From assembly GCA_043816955.1 (NCBI GenBank), contig JBDRHL010000206.1, positions 1 through 46,013 of the forward strand: a stretch of DNA of 46,013 nucleotides. The letters are read 5' to 3'. Positions 21,496 to 29,965 of the stretch are shown piece by piece. The stretch comes from JBDRHL01 sp043816955. Its GTDB lineage: Bacteria > Planctomycetota > Phycisphaerae > Sedimentisphaerales > CAYZTY01. The notes below the pieces were generated by a model. That model was not told where the DNA came from and did not search any database. It saw only the letters and a list, made by a program, of their open reading frames with translations. Both the position numbers and the translations under genes were made by a program. Positions within the stretch are counted from its first letter, which is position 1. Every line of letters starts with the position of its first letter.

Positions 21496-22044
21496 TTAAG
21501 GCTGGTTAGGATCTAACCGCTGCAGCCGTTCCTCATAGTTGTGAATTCGTTGTTCTATCCCGGCGGTAGCAAGCTTTACTGACACTGTGTTCAGGTTAAG
21601 CAGACATCGCAGCCTGTTCAAATCTCCTTCTTTACAATCATTAGGGCCTTTGTGACTGGAAGATTTCACATATGGCAGATAAAATGGCCCTGATTCCTGC
21701 TTTTTGGGTACAAGAGACATCATTGGATGGTTAGTATCTGATATAGGACAGCGCTCAAACTTCATTGGTATGGAATCAAGGCCTCTTTCCTTTTCCAATA
21801 ATTTGACGCATTGACCAAGATGTCTTATTGCCCATTGGGACTGGACGAGTAATTCTATATTTGCCTGTCTGTTTTGATTGATGCTTTCTGTCAGCCCGGC
21901 TACATATACTTCTATCGGGATACTCTGATGAGTTGCATTGACAAAGTCAACGTATCGTTGTGTTCGGGTCAGACGCACAAGAAGAAAGAATTGCCCCGAA
22001 ATAACCACTGCCAGAATTGCTATAATTATGTTTTTTGTCTTCAT
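21496..22044 (-). CDS. Single-pass membrane-anchored protein
   Basis: A 182-residue protein. Residues 5-23 (NIIIAILAVVISGQFFLLV) form one membrane anchor; the rest is polar, with helical stretches (ELLVQSQWAIRHLGQCVKLLEKER, LATAGIEQRIHNYEERLQRL). No family recognised. It is first in the minus-strand three-gene operon that starts opposite the 22263 operon. Confidence 0.55.
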   Translation of the reverse strand: MKTKNIIIAILAVVISGQFFLLVRLTRTQRYVDFVNATHQSIPIEVYVAGLTESINQNRQANIELLVQSQWAIRHLGQCVKLLEKERGLDSIPMKFERCPISDTNHPMMSLVPKKQESGPFYLPYVKSSSHKGPNDCKEGDLNRLRCLLNLNTVSVKLATAGIEQRIHNYEERLQRLDPNQP

Positions 22045-22196
22045 ATTTTTATCCCTTGTTAAGATTTATGTATGTATGATAAATCTCCTCGCGGCAAATA
22101 GCAATATAAGATATTTGGATTGATGGTGTATTTCAGATTTTCGGGTCTTATTTGTTGAACTGCTGTTTCGCAGATACAAAAATCTTTTATTTTTCA

Positions 22197-22229
22197 GACA
22201 AGCCCAGTAAGAAATGAACTGGGCTTGTC
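22197..22229 (+). promoter_or_regulatory. Leader hairpin before the 22263 operon
   Basis: GACAAGCCCAGT (22197-22208) pairs exactly with ACTGGGCTTGTC (22218-22229), 33 nt before ATG 22263. It lies in the 218-bp gap between divergent operons. Confidence 0.65.
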
Positions 22230-22262
22230 ATTAAGAGCAAGATCTCCGGAGGTTAAGGCAAA

Positions 22263-22664
22263 ATGGATGAATCAGTCAGTTGTGTTCTGGAACAGTACAA
22301 ATGCAGAAGGTGCGGCAGATATTTCTATGTACATAAAGGCAGTAAGCGACCGATGGAGTTTGATTTTGGTTGCGCGTTTGGCTGTGACGACAGCGGGGAG
22401 TATTTAAGGGATATCAAGGCCGAGATAATTAGTGCTAAGCTGCCTTTAGATAATCAGCAAAACAAGAAAGAGATTCGCGATCACAGGATAATTGTAAATC
22501 TTTCCGAGGGAGATTTTATCGAATCAATGGGTAGAGAACCAGAAAATCAGAGCGAATTCAACATCTGGGCGCAATTGGCAGAGAAGGGATTATTAAACGG
22601 TCATATCGATTGGGGCATTATTTACGAGTGTACAAAGGATGCCATGCCAACAGGTGATGAGTAA
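22263..22664 (+). CDS. Zinc-knuckle protein
   Basis: A 133-residue protein. CRRCGRYFYVHKGSKRPMEFDFGCAFGC near the start gives a CxxC...CxxxC zinc site. The C-terminal half (EGDFIESMGREPENQSEFNIWAQLAEKGLLNGHIDWGIIYEC) is helical. GGAGG lies 9 nt upstream. First gene of the long operon; the stop overlaps the next start by one base. Confidence 0.6.
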   Translation: MDESVSCVLEQYKCRRCGRYFYVHKGSKRPMEFDFGCAFGCDDSGEYLRDIKAEIISAKLPLDNQQNKKEIRDHRIIVNLSEGDFIESMGREPENQSEFNIWAQLAEKGLLNGHIDWGIIYECTKDAMPTGDE

Positions 22665-23131
22665 TGAACCTCGCTGAATTTATTCGCCAAAACGATATCA
22701 AATGCGTTGACGGCGCTGAATTCGACCATAGTCCTGATTTTTATAAAATGCAGCAGTTCGAGAAGACCTGCCATACAATTACAGATGTCCCATTCCTGGA
22801 GCCGGAGACTTACATCGTAAAAGAATTCGACATACATCTTACCGGCTTTATCAATGAGAAATGGAATAAAGCAGAAAAGAAGACCAAACGGCAGTTTTTT
22901 ATCAACCGCTCGTTTATGTGTCCTGATATGCCGAATGAGTTTGAGACGATAGAGGACTCATTGGACGCGGGCAAAACTATCGATGATGCAATAGCGGTGT
23001 TTGAAGCAGAGAAAAACAGATTTGAGTTTTTCAAACAATTTGACCTTATCGACACCGGAAGGTACTGGCTGAATCGTGAGTTAAAACGATGCCTTGTCAT
23101 GGATGGACAAGTCATCGTTATCGATGAATAA
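22664..23131 (+). CDS. Unrecognised 155-residue protein
   Basis: No family recognised. It has an alternating helix/strand pattern, a Lys-rich centre (EKWNKAEKKTKRQFFI) and a basic C-terminal segment. The start overlaps the stop of the zinc-knuckle gene (TAATG), indicating coupled translation. Confidence 0.55.
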   Translation: MNLAEFIRQNDIKCVDGAEFDHSPDFYKMQQFEKTCHTITDVPFLEPETYIVKEFDIHLTGFINEKWNKAEKKTKRQFFINRSFMCPDMPNEFETIEDSLDAGKTIDDAIAVFEAEKNRFEFFKQFDLIDTGRYWLNRELKRCLVMDGQVIVIDE

Positions 23132-23150
23132 AACAACTATGGTGATATAA

Positions 23151-23867
23151 ATGGGATATACGCATTATTTCAAAAGGGTCGAGAAATTCGACAAAACTAA
23201 GTTTGAAAAAGTTGTGGCAGATTTCAAAAAGGTGGCGAAAGAACTGTCAGCCTTTGTGCCATTGGCCGGCGGATTAGGTAAGGGAAAGGCAGTGATAAAC
23301 AACAAAAGGATATGGTTTAACGGAGTGGAAAACTGCGGCCATACCGACAGGAATCTGGGGATTACATGGCCGGAAGATAGCGCATCTGGAATTGCATTTG
23401 TGGTGGAAAAATACGAGAAGATTCCTGTCAGAACTTTGATAACTGTTTTATGCGGGCAGGAAGAAGAATTAGCCGTCAACGACAGCGATGTTTCAGGGAC
23501 ATGGTTTGCAGGTCTCAAGCTCAAGCACAGAAGTTGCGCGGGTGATTGTAGTCATGAAACTTTCAGCCTGCCGCGTGTAATAGAAAAAGAGGATTGGCAA
23601 AAACCAATAGGTAAGATCAGCTATTACGATGCCGACGGTAAGCCCGTTTATAACGACCCCAAGGAAATCGGGCTTTACTTTAACTGCTGTAAGACCGCAT
23701 ACAAACCATATGATCTGGCGGTGATAATCTGCCTGATAATTGCCAAACGGCATCTGAAAGAGCAGATTCAGGTATCATCGGACGGCACAGTTGATAACTG
23801 GAAAGACGGGATGCTGATCTGTCAGAAGATATTAGGCTATGGTCTTGACTTTAGTTTAAAAGATTGA
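23151..23867 (+). CDS. Conserved MGYTHY-family element protein
   Basis: A 238-residue protein beginning MGYTHYFKR. The family, known to me from phages and mobile elements, starts MGYTHYW, has 'F.G....G.ETF.LPR' in the middle (GDCSHETFSLPR here) and 'F..CKTA.KPYD..V...L..A' near the end (FNCCKTAYKPYDLAVIICLIIAKRHL). All three signatures are present. Function is unknown. GGTGAT lies 6 nt upstream. Confidence 0.7.
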   Translation: MGYTHYFKRVEKFDKTKFEKVVADFKKVAKELSAFVPLAGGLGKGKAVINNKRIWFNGVENCGHTDRNLGITWPEDSASGIAFVVEKYEKIPVRTLITVLCGQEEELAVNDSDVSGTWFAGLKLKHRSCAGDCSHETFSLPRVIEKEDWQKPIGKISYYDADGKPVYNDPKEIGLYFNCCKTAYKPYDLAVIICLIIAKRHLKEQIQVSSDGTVDNWKDGMLICQKILGYGLDFSLKD

Positions 23868-24070
23868 AACGGGTGATAAAAATCGGAAAGATAGCAGATT
23901 TCATTGAAAATACCTTTAGCAGCTACAGGCAAAATAAAATCACACTACAGGAATTGATTACAAGCTTATGCAGCTACGCAGACACGAATATAAGGTATGC
24001 ACATCTGTGGAGCACATTCAGGCATGAACTCAATAAACAGTTCGATGAACATGGTAACATTACCTATTGA
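23864..24070 (+). CDS. Unrecognised small helical protein
   Basis: A 68-residue protein from TTG 23864, which overlaps the previous stop; GTG 23873 is an alternative. It contains FIENTFSSYRQNKITLQELITSLCSYADTNI. LCSYAD is faintly like the FCSYV motif of the small-protein family at 5506, 8801 and 11212, but the rest does not align clearly. Confidence 0.5.
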   Translation: MKRVIKIGKIADFIENTFSSYRQNKITLQELITSLCSYADTNIRYAHLWSTFRHELNKQFDEHGNITY

Positions 24071-24136
24071 TGACCATCGAAGAATACAAAACTTTATAAA
24101 CTGATGTCCCTTCAATGTCCCGTGGAGGTGACTGCT

Positions 24137-24298
24137 ATGGCAAGAGGAAGACCATTCAAGTGTCCATACGATGGTTCAACGAACACGGTAAGTAAGGGCA
24201 ACAGAAAAACAAAGACGATGGGGATTCGCAAACTCAGACTATGTAAAACCTGTGGCCGAAAATTTACCCCAAAGAACCAAAGGCTCGTTGAAGAATGA
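24137..24298 (+). CDS. Zinc-ribbon microprotein
   Basis: A 53-residue basic protein, MARGRPFKCPYDGS followed by RKLRLCKTCGRKFTPKN. Cys-x2-type knuckles in this spacing resemble the zinc ribbons of transposase accessory proteins and IS1 InsA, so it probably binds DNA. GGAGGTG precedes ATG 24137 by 7 nt; a longer reading from 24104 runs through that site. The stop overlaps the next start. Confidence 0.6.
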   Translation: MARGRPFKCPYDGSTNTVSKGNRKTKTMGIRKLRLCKTCGRKFTPKNQRLVEE

Positions 24299-25092
24299 AC
24301 ATAATAAAAGTTGCATTCGATATGGCTGCAGCAGTGCAGAAATTTTTCGGCAAGACAAGGCAATTCTATTATCTTGTCATGCTGCTCGGTCACCGCTGCC
24401 CGAAGTGCAACAGTGCTTTGACAATGACAGCTGAGAGTTTGTGCAGGTGTAATTCGTGTGAGTTTGAGTTTGATCCGACAGTTGAATTTCAAAGGTGTTC
24501 TGCCTGCGGCGGTGTCCCCGTACTGCGGGTGAGGCGGTATTACTGCAAGGCCTGCGGCAGCGAAGTTATATCGAAGTTTGTTTTTGATACTCTGCCGTTT
24601 GAGCGACAGTATTTTAAGGCCAAAATGGCTGAATCACGCCGGCGAAAAAAAGAGCGTCTGGAACGTGTCCGAAAAATGCTTGCCGAGAGTCGTTCCTGCG
24701 AATTGCCGATGGAAGCGGTTAATTTCAGTGAAGTGCCTGATCTGGTTGATGCCCTAAACAGCTTAACTGCCGGTATGGATACTACTCTTGAAATCGAACC
24801 AAATAGTAAATTCGACCTGAAACGCTATCAGAGCCATATAAATGCCCATATTCAGGACTTTGCAATCAGCCTGCTGGACATACCACCTTTGGGTGAAAGT
24901 AGTCGAAAAGACCTTATTTGGCGGTTTATAGCTGTCATATTCCTTGCTCATACCGGCATTATCGATATATGGCAGGAAGATAATGATATTATGGTGAAAA
25001 GAAGTGAAACTGACACAGAAGGACAAGGAGTTTTTGGAGAACTTGAGGAAACTGACCGAATCGAAGGATTTGTGGATAGAGTTGAAGCATAG
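24295..25092 (+). CDS. Multi-zinc-ribbon protein
   Basis: A 265-residue protein. Residues ~33-100 hold three Cys-pair sites (CPKCN..., CRCNSC, CSACGG, YYCKACGS), followed by a very basic helix (KAKMAESRRRKKERLERVRKMLAESR) and a helical C-terminal domain. It probably binds nucleic acid. The last ~29 codons overlap the next gene in another frame, and that tail is acidic and unlike the rest, so either the family's end has drifted or a frameshift joins the two products. Confidence 0.6.
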   Translation: MNIIKVAFDMAAAVQKFFGKTRQFYYLVMLLGHRCPKCNSALTMTAESLCRCNSCEFEFDPTVEFQRCSACGGVPVLRVRRYYCKACGSEVISKFVFDTLPFERQYFKAKMAESRRRKKERLERVRKMLAESRSCELPMEAVNFSEVPDLVDALNSLTAGMDTTLEIEPNSKFDLKRYQSHINAHIQDFAISLLDIPPLGESSRKDLIWRFIAVIFLAHTGIIDIWQEDNDIMVKRSETDTEGQGVFGELEETDRIEGFVDRVEA

Positions 25093-25354
25093 TGAGCCGA
25101 GCTATATGGTTCTTAAAGGTACCTATGGCGAAAAGATTCATAAAACTTTCAGGGTGACACGACAGGGAGTTCGATGGCGGTTCCAGCGATTGTTCAATCA
25201 TGTCTACGTAGAGGCATTTCTCACTATTTTAATGATTGAAAAAATATTTGGTACGCAACTTCGGGACCATGCTGTAAAAATAAGCAAAGAGAAATACACA
25301 TTGAGACAGGAACTGTTGCAAAGGAACATCGAGGGCTTGGGGGATTCCGAATAA
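25004..25354 (+). CDS. Unrecognised 116-residue protein with GTG start
   Basis: Starts at GTG 25004 (VKLTQKDKEFLENLRKLTESKD), 89 bp inside the previous gene. A helix is followed by a beta region (YMVLKGTYGEKIHKTFRVTRQGVRWRF) and a helical end. No family recognised. Confidence 0.55.
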   Translation: MKLTQKDKEFLENLRKLTESKDLWIELKHSEPSYMVLKGTYGEKIHKTFRVTRQGVRWRFQRLFNHVYVEAFLTILMIEKIFGTQLRDHAVKISKEKYTLRQELLQRNIEGLGDSE

Positions 25355-25646
25355 TTTCACAGAGATTCGAACGAAAAGTTTATAAGCATATTTGCATTCA
25401 CACCTGATACTAACGCATATTTTGCGAACTCCTTTTTCACAAAAGCGATTGTTCGCATGAGGATTTTAGCACATGAAAGCAGCGGGGTCAGATCCGTCTC
25501 ATCATGAAGCGATTCCTCGACGTGAAGTACGGATTGGCCAATAGGCCAGCCAAGATTTATGTAGATAGTTCTATAAACTAATTTCGCACGTTAGCTCTCG
25601 ACGAGAGAGTGATTTCTACAAATCTTTAACAGATCAATTTTAACCA
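25355..25646 (+). other. Gene-free stretch with possible transposon relic
   Basis: No gene supported in 292 bp. The string GCGGGGTCAGATCCG (around 25483) is a form often seen near REP-associated Y1 transposase genes, and a 25-codon frame follows (MKRFLDVKYGLANRPAK). This could be a remnant of such an element; the evidence is thin. Confidence 0.3.
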
Positions 25647-25679
25647 GGCTGCACACTCAAAGAGTTGAAGTGTGCAGCC
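25647..25679 (+). promoter_or_regulatory. Leader hairpin before the GHKL gene
   Basis: GGCTGCACACT (25647-25657) pairs exactly with AGTGTGCAGCC (25669-25679), 28 nt before ATG 25708. Confidence 0.65.
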
Positions 25680-25707
25680 ACACTCTAAAAGAAATGGAGG
25701 TATTAAA

Positions 25708-27324
25708 ATGCAAGTAATCAAAGCATGTGTAAGTGAAAGACTGCTCCAGAAAGCGTCAAGATTGTTCACGGGAACGCTGGACGGCCGCGTTATTGAAATT
25801 TTGCAAAACGCAAGAAGATCAGGAGCAACAGAAGTAAGAATCTCGAACAAAGAGGAAATCGTAACTGTTCAGGACAACGGCTCAGGTATTGAAGATTTCC
25901 AAAAGCTGCTGGATTTAGGCGGCAGCGGCTGGGATGAACAATTAGAAGCCGGAGAAGACCCGGCAGGTGTCGGCTTGTTTAGTTTAGCGCCGAGAGAAGT
26001 AGAAATCGTATCCGGCAATAGAAAAACCATTATCGACAAGGATGGCTGGACAGGAAAACCCGTTGAAGTAACAGAAACAACTGAGACAGTATCCGGCACT
26101 ATTTTGAAATTCAGGGATGAAAAACCATGGAATATGGAACTTGTTGAAAAACATGCGGTATTTGCCGGTATAAAAGTTATTGTTGATGGCAAGTACTGTC
26201 ACCAGATGCCGTTTTGCAGCAGTGAAGCTGCTCATTATGAAAACCCCGGCTGTAAAATCGAAGTAGCCAAGGAAGTATCCAAATATCACAGGGACTGGAC
26301 ATCGACCTGGTATCACGGCAGAGTGCTGGTGAACTTTCACGGTCAGGTAGTTCAGATCGATCACTGGCCGGGTAAAAACAGATCAGGGTTGACAATCCTT
26401 GTTGATATCGCGGACCAGACAGACATCCGGCTTATGCTTCCTGCACGAACGAGACTTGTGGAGAATCAGGCCTTCGAGCAACTAAAGACTGCTATTGAAC
26501 GGGAGTATTACAAATATTTCCAGAAGCAGAAGACACACACTCTGTATTATGAAGAGTACCTGCGGGCAAAAGAGCTTGGCATCGAACTGCCGGAAGCCGA
26601 GCCTCAATACAGGGCAGGTCTTATCTGCGGTGAATACAACGAGCCTGTAGAAGTTTTTATGCCCAAGGATTTTAAACTCCAGGACTGCTATCTGTGCTTC
26701 AATAAGGATTTCAAAGATGAGCCGGCACAGGCAAATGCACATTTGCTTTCGGCTCTTGGTGAGTTTAAGAACAACCCCTTTATCCCTATTACCATCGATG
26801 ATGGTTACATGGGCTACAGCTGGACAAAATTGCCGAAGGTGACAAAGGTTGAGGTTAGTAAAGGTGCCGAAAAGCTGCGCCATTCGATTTATTGCAGTGA
26901 AATCGCTTGTTTTGATGACCTCATTATAACGGTTCACACATCTGATGGCAAAACGTTCAGTTCTAACGTGGATATGGCTGTATTAATTGAGCCGCCAAAG
27001 GATAAAAAATATCGCTGGGCAGACCAGCTTGTCTGTGTGACCAAAGAGGCCAGAAACCACTTGTCCAGCGAAAATATCTGGTTCCATATAGGCGGATTCG
27101 ATATCGAAGGCGACAGTTACGATACCCAGCTTTATTATTTCGAAAAGGAGCTTGATGAGTTCTGGAACGAGCTGATTGGGCCGTATGAAACGGTCAGGCA
27201 GCAGCTTATCAAAGAGCTTTATCCGCTTTATGACAAGTGGCAGAAAGTGACCATATTTTCAGACCAGAGCCTTGAGATTGTTTTCAAGGACGGCAAGAGG
27301 CAGAGAGTAAATCCGCCTGCCTGA
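25708..27324 (+). CDS. GHKL-family ATPase
   Basis: A 538-residue protein. The Bergerat ATP fold is visible at the N-terminus: N-box EILQNARRSGATEV (~29-42), G1 DNGSGIEDF (~56-64) and G2-like PAGVGLFSLAP (~83-93). This is the Hsp90/MutL/gyrase-B type fold. The rest is unrecognised, without MutL endonuclease or topoisomerase motifs. ATG 25708 follows ATGGAGG; the longer reading from 25672 would run through it. Element-borne GHKL ATPases take part in DNA repair, chaperoning or defence; which applies here cannot be told. It opens the second half of the operon that contains the ubiquitin-like cassette. Confidence 0.75.
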   Translation: MQVIKACVSERLLQKASRLFTGTLDGRVIEILQNARRSGATEVRISNKEEIVTVQDNGSGIEDFQKLLDLGGSGWDEQLEAGEDPAGVGLFSLAPREVEIVSGNRKTIIDKDGWTGKPVEVTETTETVSGTILKFRDEKPWNMELVEKHAVFAGIKVIVDGKYCHQMPFCSSEAAHYENPGCKIEVAKEVSKYHRDWTSTWYHGRVLVNFHGQVVQIDHWPGKNRSGLTILVDIADQTDIRLMLPARTRLVENQAFEQLKTAIEREYYKYFQKQKTHTLYYEEYLRAKELGIELPEAEPQYRAGLICGEYNEPVEVFMPKDFKLQDCYLCFNKDFKDEPAQANAHLLSALGEFKNNPFIPITIDDGYMGYSWTKLPKVTKVEVSKGAEKLRHSIYCSEIACFDDLIITVHTSDGKTFSSNVDMAVLIEPPKDKKYRWADQLVCVTKEARNHLSSENIWFHIGGFDIEGDSYDTQLYYFEKELDEFWNELIGPYETVRQQLIKELYPLYDKWQKVTIFSDQSLEIVFKDGKRQRVNPPA

Positions 27325-27348
27325 ATGTGACAAATAGTATCAATCATC

Positions 27349-27380
27349 AAAGCACATCTCTTATGTGAGAGATGTGCTTT
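27349..27380 (+). promoter_or_regulatory. Leader hairpin before the DUF2958 gene
   Basis: AAAGCACATCTC (27349-27360) pairs exactly with GAGATGTGCTTT (27369-27380), followed by TTGTTT. It looks like an intrinsic terminator yet leaves only 47 nt to the next start. Confidence 0.65.
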
Positions 27381-27427
27381 TTGTTTATCAACACATCTTA
27401 TTATCAGAAAGGAAAAAGGTGATAGCT

Positions 27428-28318
27428 ATGGCTTGGAGACCAAATGAACAATTCATTGAAGGCATCCTGGATAATACGACTCCGGGAAAAGTTACCGGCT
27501 GGATGAGATTTGCCGGTATGAAAGACCGTATTATTTTTGATTTGGAAGGTGATTTCCACAGGGACATACGCGGAGCAAAGATAAGGCTTCGCGGCGACGG
27601 TGAATCTGCAAATGCAGAAGAATCAGAGAAGTACATGGATGGTTTTGCAACAGTTCAGAAAGGTAATGTTGGTGACATGACAGCAGGCAGAAAGCCGGCA
27701 GATTATGTCAACTATGGGTATTTCGAATGGTATGGAAATGATAACGGCAGAGTTGTTATAGAACTTGAACCTGATCAGGTTGAGATTTTGACACAGCCGA
27801 TACCAGCCTGTGAATCAGACCCACTTGACAGAAAAAAGCAGGCCGAAAATATGGCCGGCTTTTTATGTGGAATAGCATCGGCATGCAACATACCTGAGCA
27901 AAATGCAATCGCAACAGGCAACACCGTAGCGGTAGAGCGTGCCAAAAAGGTTGTTGCCAATGACAAAATTCGCGGCATGAAACTTCTGCCGAAGGAAATC
28001 CGTGAGCAGCTGCCGCCACTTTATTCGCAAGACGGCAAAGGTGGAAAAGCGGTTGTTTATACGAAGTACTTTACTCCGAGCTCAAACTGGACCTGGCTGG
28101 CTACGGAGGGTGAGCCGGTTCTGTCGGAGTCTGGTACCGAAATCGATTTTAAATTCTTTGGCCTGGTTTTCGGCCATGAACGGGAATTCGGATACTTCCT
28201 CTTAAGCGAGCTCGAAGAAGTTCGAGGGCCTCTTGGGTTACCGATTGAACGAGATTTATATTTCAAACCCAAAACGCTTGAAGAAATCGCACCCGAGATG
28301 TTCAGGAAGGAGGGGTAA
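27428..28318 (+). CDS. DUF2958-domain protein
   Basis: A 296-residue protein. The C-terminal ~110 residues (LLPKEIREQLPPLYSQDGKGGKAVVYTKYFTPSSNWTWLATEG..., FFGLVFGHEREFGYFLLSELEEV) match DUF2958, a domain common on plasmids and integrative elements with no proven function. The N-terminal half (beta-rich, with an IRLRGDGESANAEE segment) is not recognised. ATG 27428 has AAAGGTGAT upstream. Confidence 0.75.
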   Translation: MAWRPNEQFIEGILDNTTPGKVTGWMRFAGMKDRIIFDLEGDFHRDIRGAKIRLRGDGESANAEESEKYMDGFATVQKGNVGDMTAGRKPADYVNYGYFEWYGNDNGRVVIELEPDQVEILTQPIPACESDPLDRKKQAENMAGFLCGIASACNIPEQNAIATGNTVAVERAKKVVANDKIRGMKLLPKEIREQLPPLYSQDGKGGKAVVYTKYFTPSSNWTWLATEGEPVLSESGTEIDFKFFGLVFGHEREFGYFLLSELEEVRGPLGLPIERDLYFKPKTLEEIAPEMFRKEG

Positions 28319-28320
28319 AA

Positions 28321-28863
28321 ATGAGCAGCAAAGATTACAAAATAAGTCCTCCTCCTAAGGACAAAGGCAAGGAACCACTGTTCCGGGTTATTTATGAAAT
28401 TGATGTCAATGCTGCTGACCAAAGGAAGGCAGCAGAAACAGCCTGGCAATTGATGCGTGCTGAAGATGCGTTCGATCCGGTCCTGGTGATTCTGGATAGC
28501 GAAGGCAAACAGACAAAACTCGATCTATCTGATTATATTGATTTCAACAAGGTGACCACGGGTTTCGTTATTCAAAAGTACCGCAAAAACAGCGCCGGTA
28601 AATTCACCTGCATTAACCAGGAATTTATTGCTGGTGACGATGTCCAGTTTGAAAATCTCAAGGGTGATTCAATCGAAGCGCCTGAGCATGAGTATCAGCC
28701 GTTCAATATGACTATGCTAAGCAGAGATGAGATCATTGACCGGCTTGGTGATGCGCTTACCAGCATCGATGTCGGCGGTGAGCAGTCAAGACAGTTTGCC
28801 CATGAAATCAAAATCCTCGATGGACTGCTCAGAGACCTCGGCTGGATACCAAAGGAGGATTAG
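28321..28863 (+). CDS. Unrecognised 180-residue element protein
   Basis: The N-terminal region (PLFRVIYEIDVNAADQRKAAETAWQLM, PVLVILDSEGKQTKLDLS) resembles an uncharacterised domain of mobile elements in which a beta-alpha unit is followed by 'VL...D..G..T..DL'. The C-terminus (LGDALTSIDVGGEQSRQFAHEIKILDGLLRDLG) shares a motif with the next gene's N-terminus. GGAGG lies 7 nt before the start; only 2 nt separate it from the DUF2958 gene. Confidence 0.6.
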   Translation: MSSKDYKISPPPKDKGKEPLFRVIYEIDVNAADQRKAAETAWQLMRAEDAFDPVLVILDSEGKQTKLDLSDYIDFNKVTTGFVIQKYRKNSAGKFTCINQEFIAGDDVQFENLKGDSIEAPEHEYQPFNMTMLSRDEIIDRLGDALTSIDVGGEQSRQFAHEIKILDGLLRDLGWIPKED

Positions 28864-28865
28864 CT

Positions 28866-29219
28866 ATGGTCAACAAACTATACAATACAATTGAGAAAGT
28901 CCTGCAAAATTTAGATGCAGGCGGTAAGCAATCGAAGCGGTTCGCAGAAGAGATAAAAACTCTTCGCGAAGTGCTCGGCTATCCTCAACTCACTGACGGT
29001 GTATTCGAAGAAGTCCAGCTAAGAAGTTACCTGACAGATAAGCTGCGAAGATTATCTGTTGAGGCAGAAGGTCTCAAGGCCTCTCTTCCAACACTTACGC
29101 TGGAAAAGTGGTTCGACGGAACCATTCAGGATGCAACTATCGATGCGTTTTTCAAGGAATATGACCTGGCAAAACTGCTTCGGTTTATTGCCGATGTCGG
29201 AGTCAGCATAGAAGATTAA
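28866..29219 (+). CDS. Unrecognised 117-residue helical protein
   Basis: The N-terminus (IEKVLQNLDAGGKQSKRFAEEIKTLREVLG) repeats the pattern '(I/L)D.GG.QS+.FA.EIK.L...LG' seen at the C-terminus of the preceding gene product. This shared helical motif could be a dimerisation interface. The rest is helical with no recognised family. AGGAGG lies upstream. Confidence 0.6.
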   Translation: MVNKLYNTIEKVLQNLDAGGKQSKRFAEEIKTLREVLGYPQLTDGVFEEVQLRSYLTDKLRRLSVEAEGLKASLPTLTLEKWFDGTIQDATIDAFFKEYDLAKLLRFIADVGVSIED

Positions 29220-29227
29220 TCAACCTT

Positions 29228-29267
29228 AGACAACTGTTTGTATGTGTGCAAACAGTTGTCTCTTTTT
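29228..29267 (+). terminator. Terminator-like hairpin
   Basis: AGACAACTGTTTG (29228-29240) pairs exactly with CAAACAGTTGTCT (29249-29261), followed by CTTTTTT. The following gene starts 24 nt after the stem, too near for a promoter, so either transcripts read through or this is a regulated attenuator. Confidence 0.7.
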
Positions 29268-29284
29268 TGAAAGTGAGGTCTGTA

Positions 29285-29725
29285 ATGGAAAAATTAGAAT
29301 TTACAACAGCCGATGGCACAAAATGCCAGGGTTATCTGTTCACATGGGAAGGTCTGTCTTTCGGTCTGACAAGGGATGACAAAATCCATAATAGATGGAT
29401 TGTTTTTGAGCTTCAGACCGGTTGCTCGGTTACAAATAAGCACTTGTCTACAAGAAAAAATGCAATCAACGAAGCAGCGGAACTGCTAAACAGCAAAGGC
29501 GTTGCTGCCGTTAAAAAGAGACTAAAGGAAATCTTTATCGAGCGAGGCAACACAAAGGTCAAAGGCAGGATAAAGACCGCACACTGTGCATTAGCTGATA
29601 AAAGGGTTACAACATTATGCGGTCGAACAAAAGATCAGTATTGCCTGCCGGTTAAGTATTTCAGGTATGCCAAAAATCCTTGTAAAAAGTGTCAGCGGTT
29701 AGCAGGCAAAAAGAAGGCCGGCTGA
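29285..29725 (+). CDS. Unrecognised Cys-containing protein
   Basis: A 146-residue basic protein. The first half is beta-rich (LEFTTADGTKCQGYLFTWEGLSFGLTRDD), a helix follows (STRKNAINEAAELLNSKGVAAVKKRLKEIF), and the C-terminus has HCALADKR, TLCGR and CKKCQRL, a possible zinc site. No family recognised. ATG 29285 after GTGAGGT chosen over an upstream in-frame start within the hairpin. Confidence 0.6.
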   Translation: MEKLEFTTADGTKCQGYLFTWEGLSFGLTRDDKIHNRWIVFELQTGCSVTNKHLSTRKNAINEAAELLNSKGVAAVKKRLKEIFIERGNTKVKGRIKTAHCALADKRVTTLCGRTKDQYCLPVKYFRYAKNPCKKCQRLAGKKKAG

Positions 29726-29777
29726 TACCATATCAAGTCATAAGTATCAATCCTTAGAATCTTTTTTGGAGGTGTCA

Positions 29778-29948
29778 ATGAGAAAGGTAACAATGAAACT
29801 ACAAATGCGTGTTGTGATGTCGGTGAATGAGGGTATTGAGATTTCGGAAGTGGTCAACGAACTGGATTACCAGCTAAACGATACGACCACTGCCGCTGAT
29901 ATTTTAGATACCGAGATCACCGACTATGAAATTGAAGATAGTGTTTAA
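29778..29948 (+). CDS. 56-residue acidic microprotein
   Basis: Starts MRKVTMKLQMRVVMSV and continues with NELDYQLNDTT and a DILDTEITDYEIED tail. A basic, strand-like start and acidic end suggest a small DNA-mimic- or subunit-like protein, but nothing specific. GGAGGTG is 4 nt before ATG 29778. Confidence 0.55.
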   Translation: MRKVTMKLQMRVVMSVNEGIEISEVVNELDYQLNDTTTAADILDTEITDYEIEDSV

Positions 29949-29965
29949 TGATGAGGTGAAATTTT

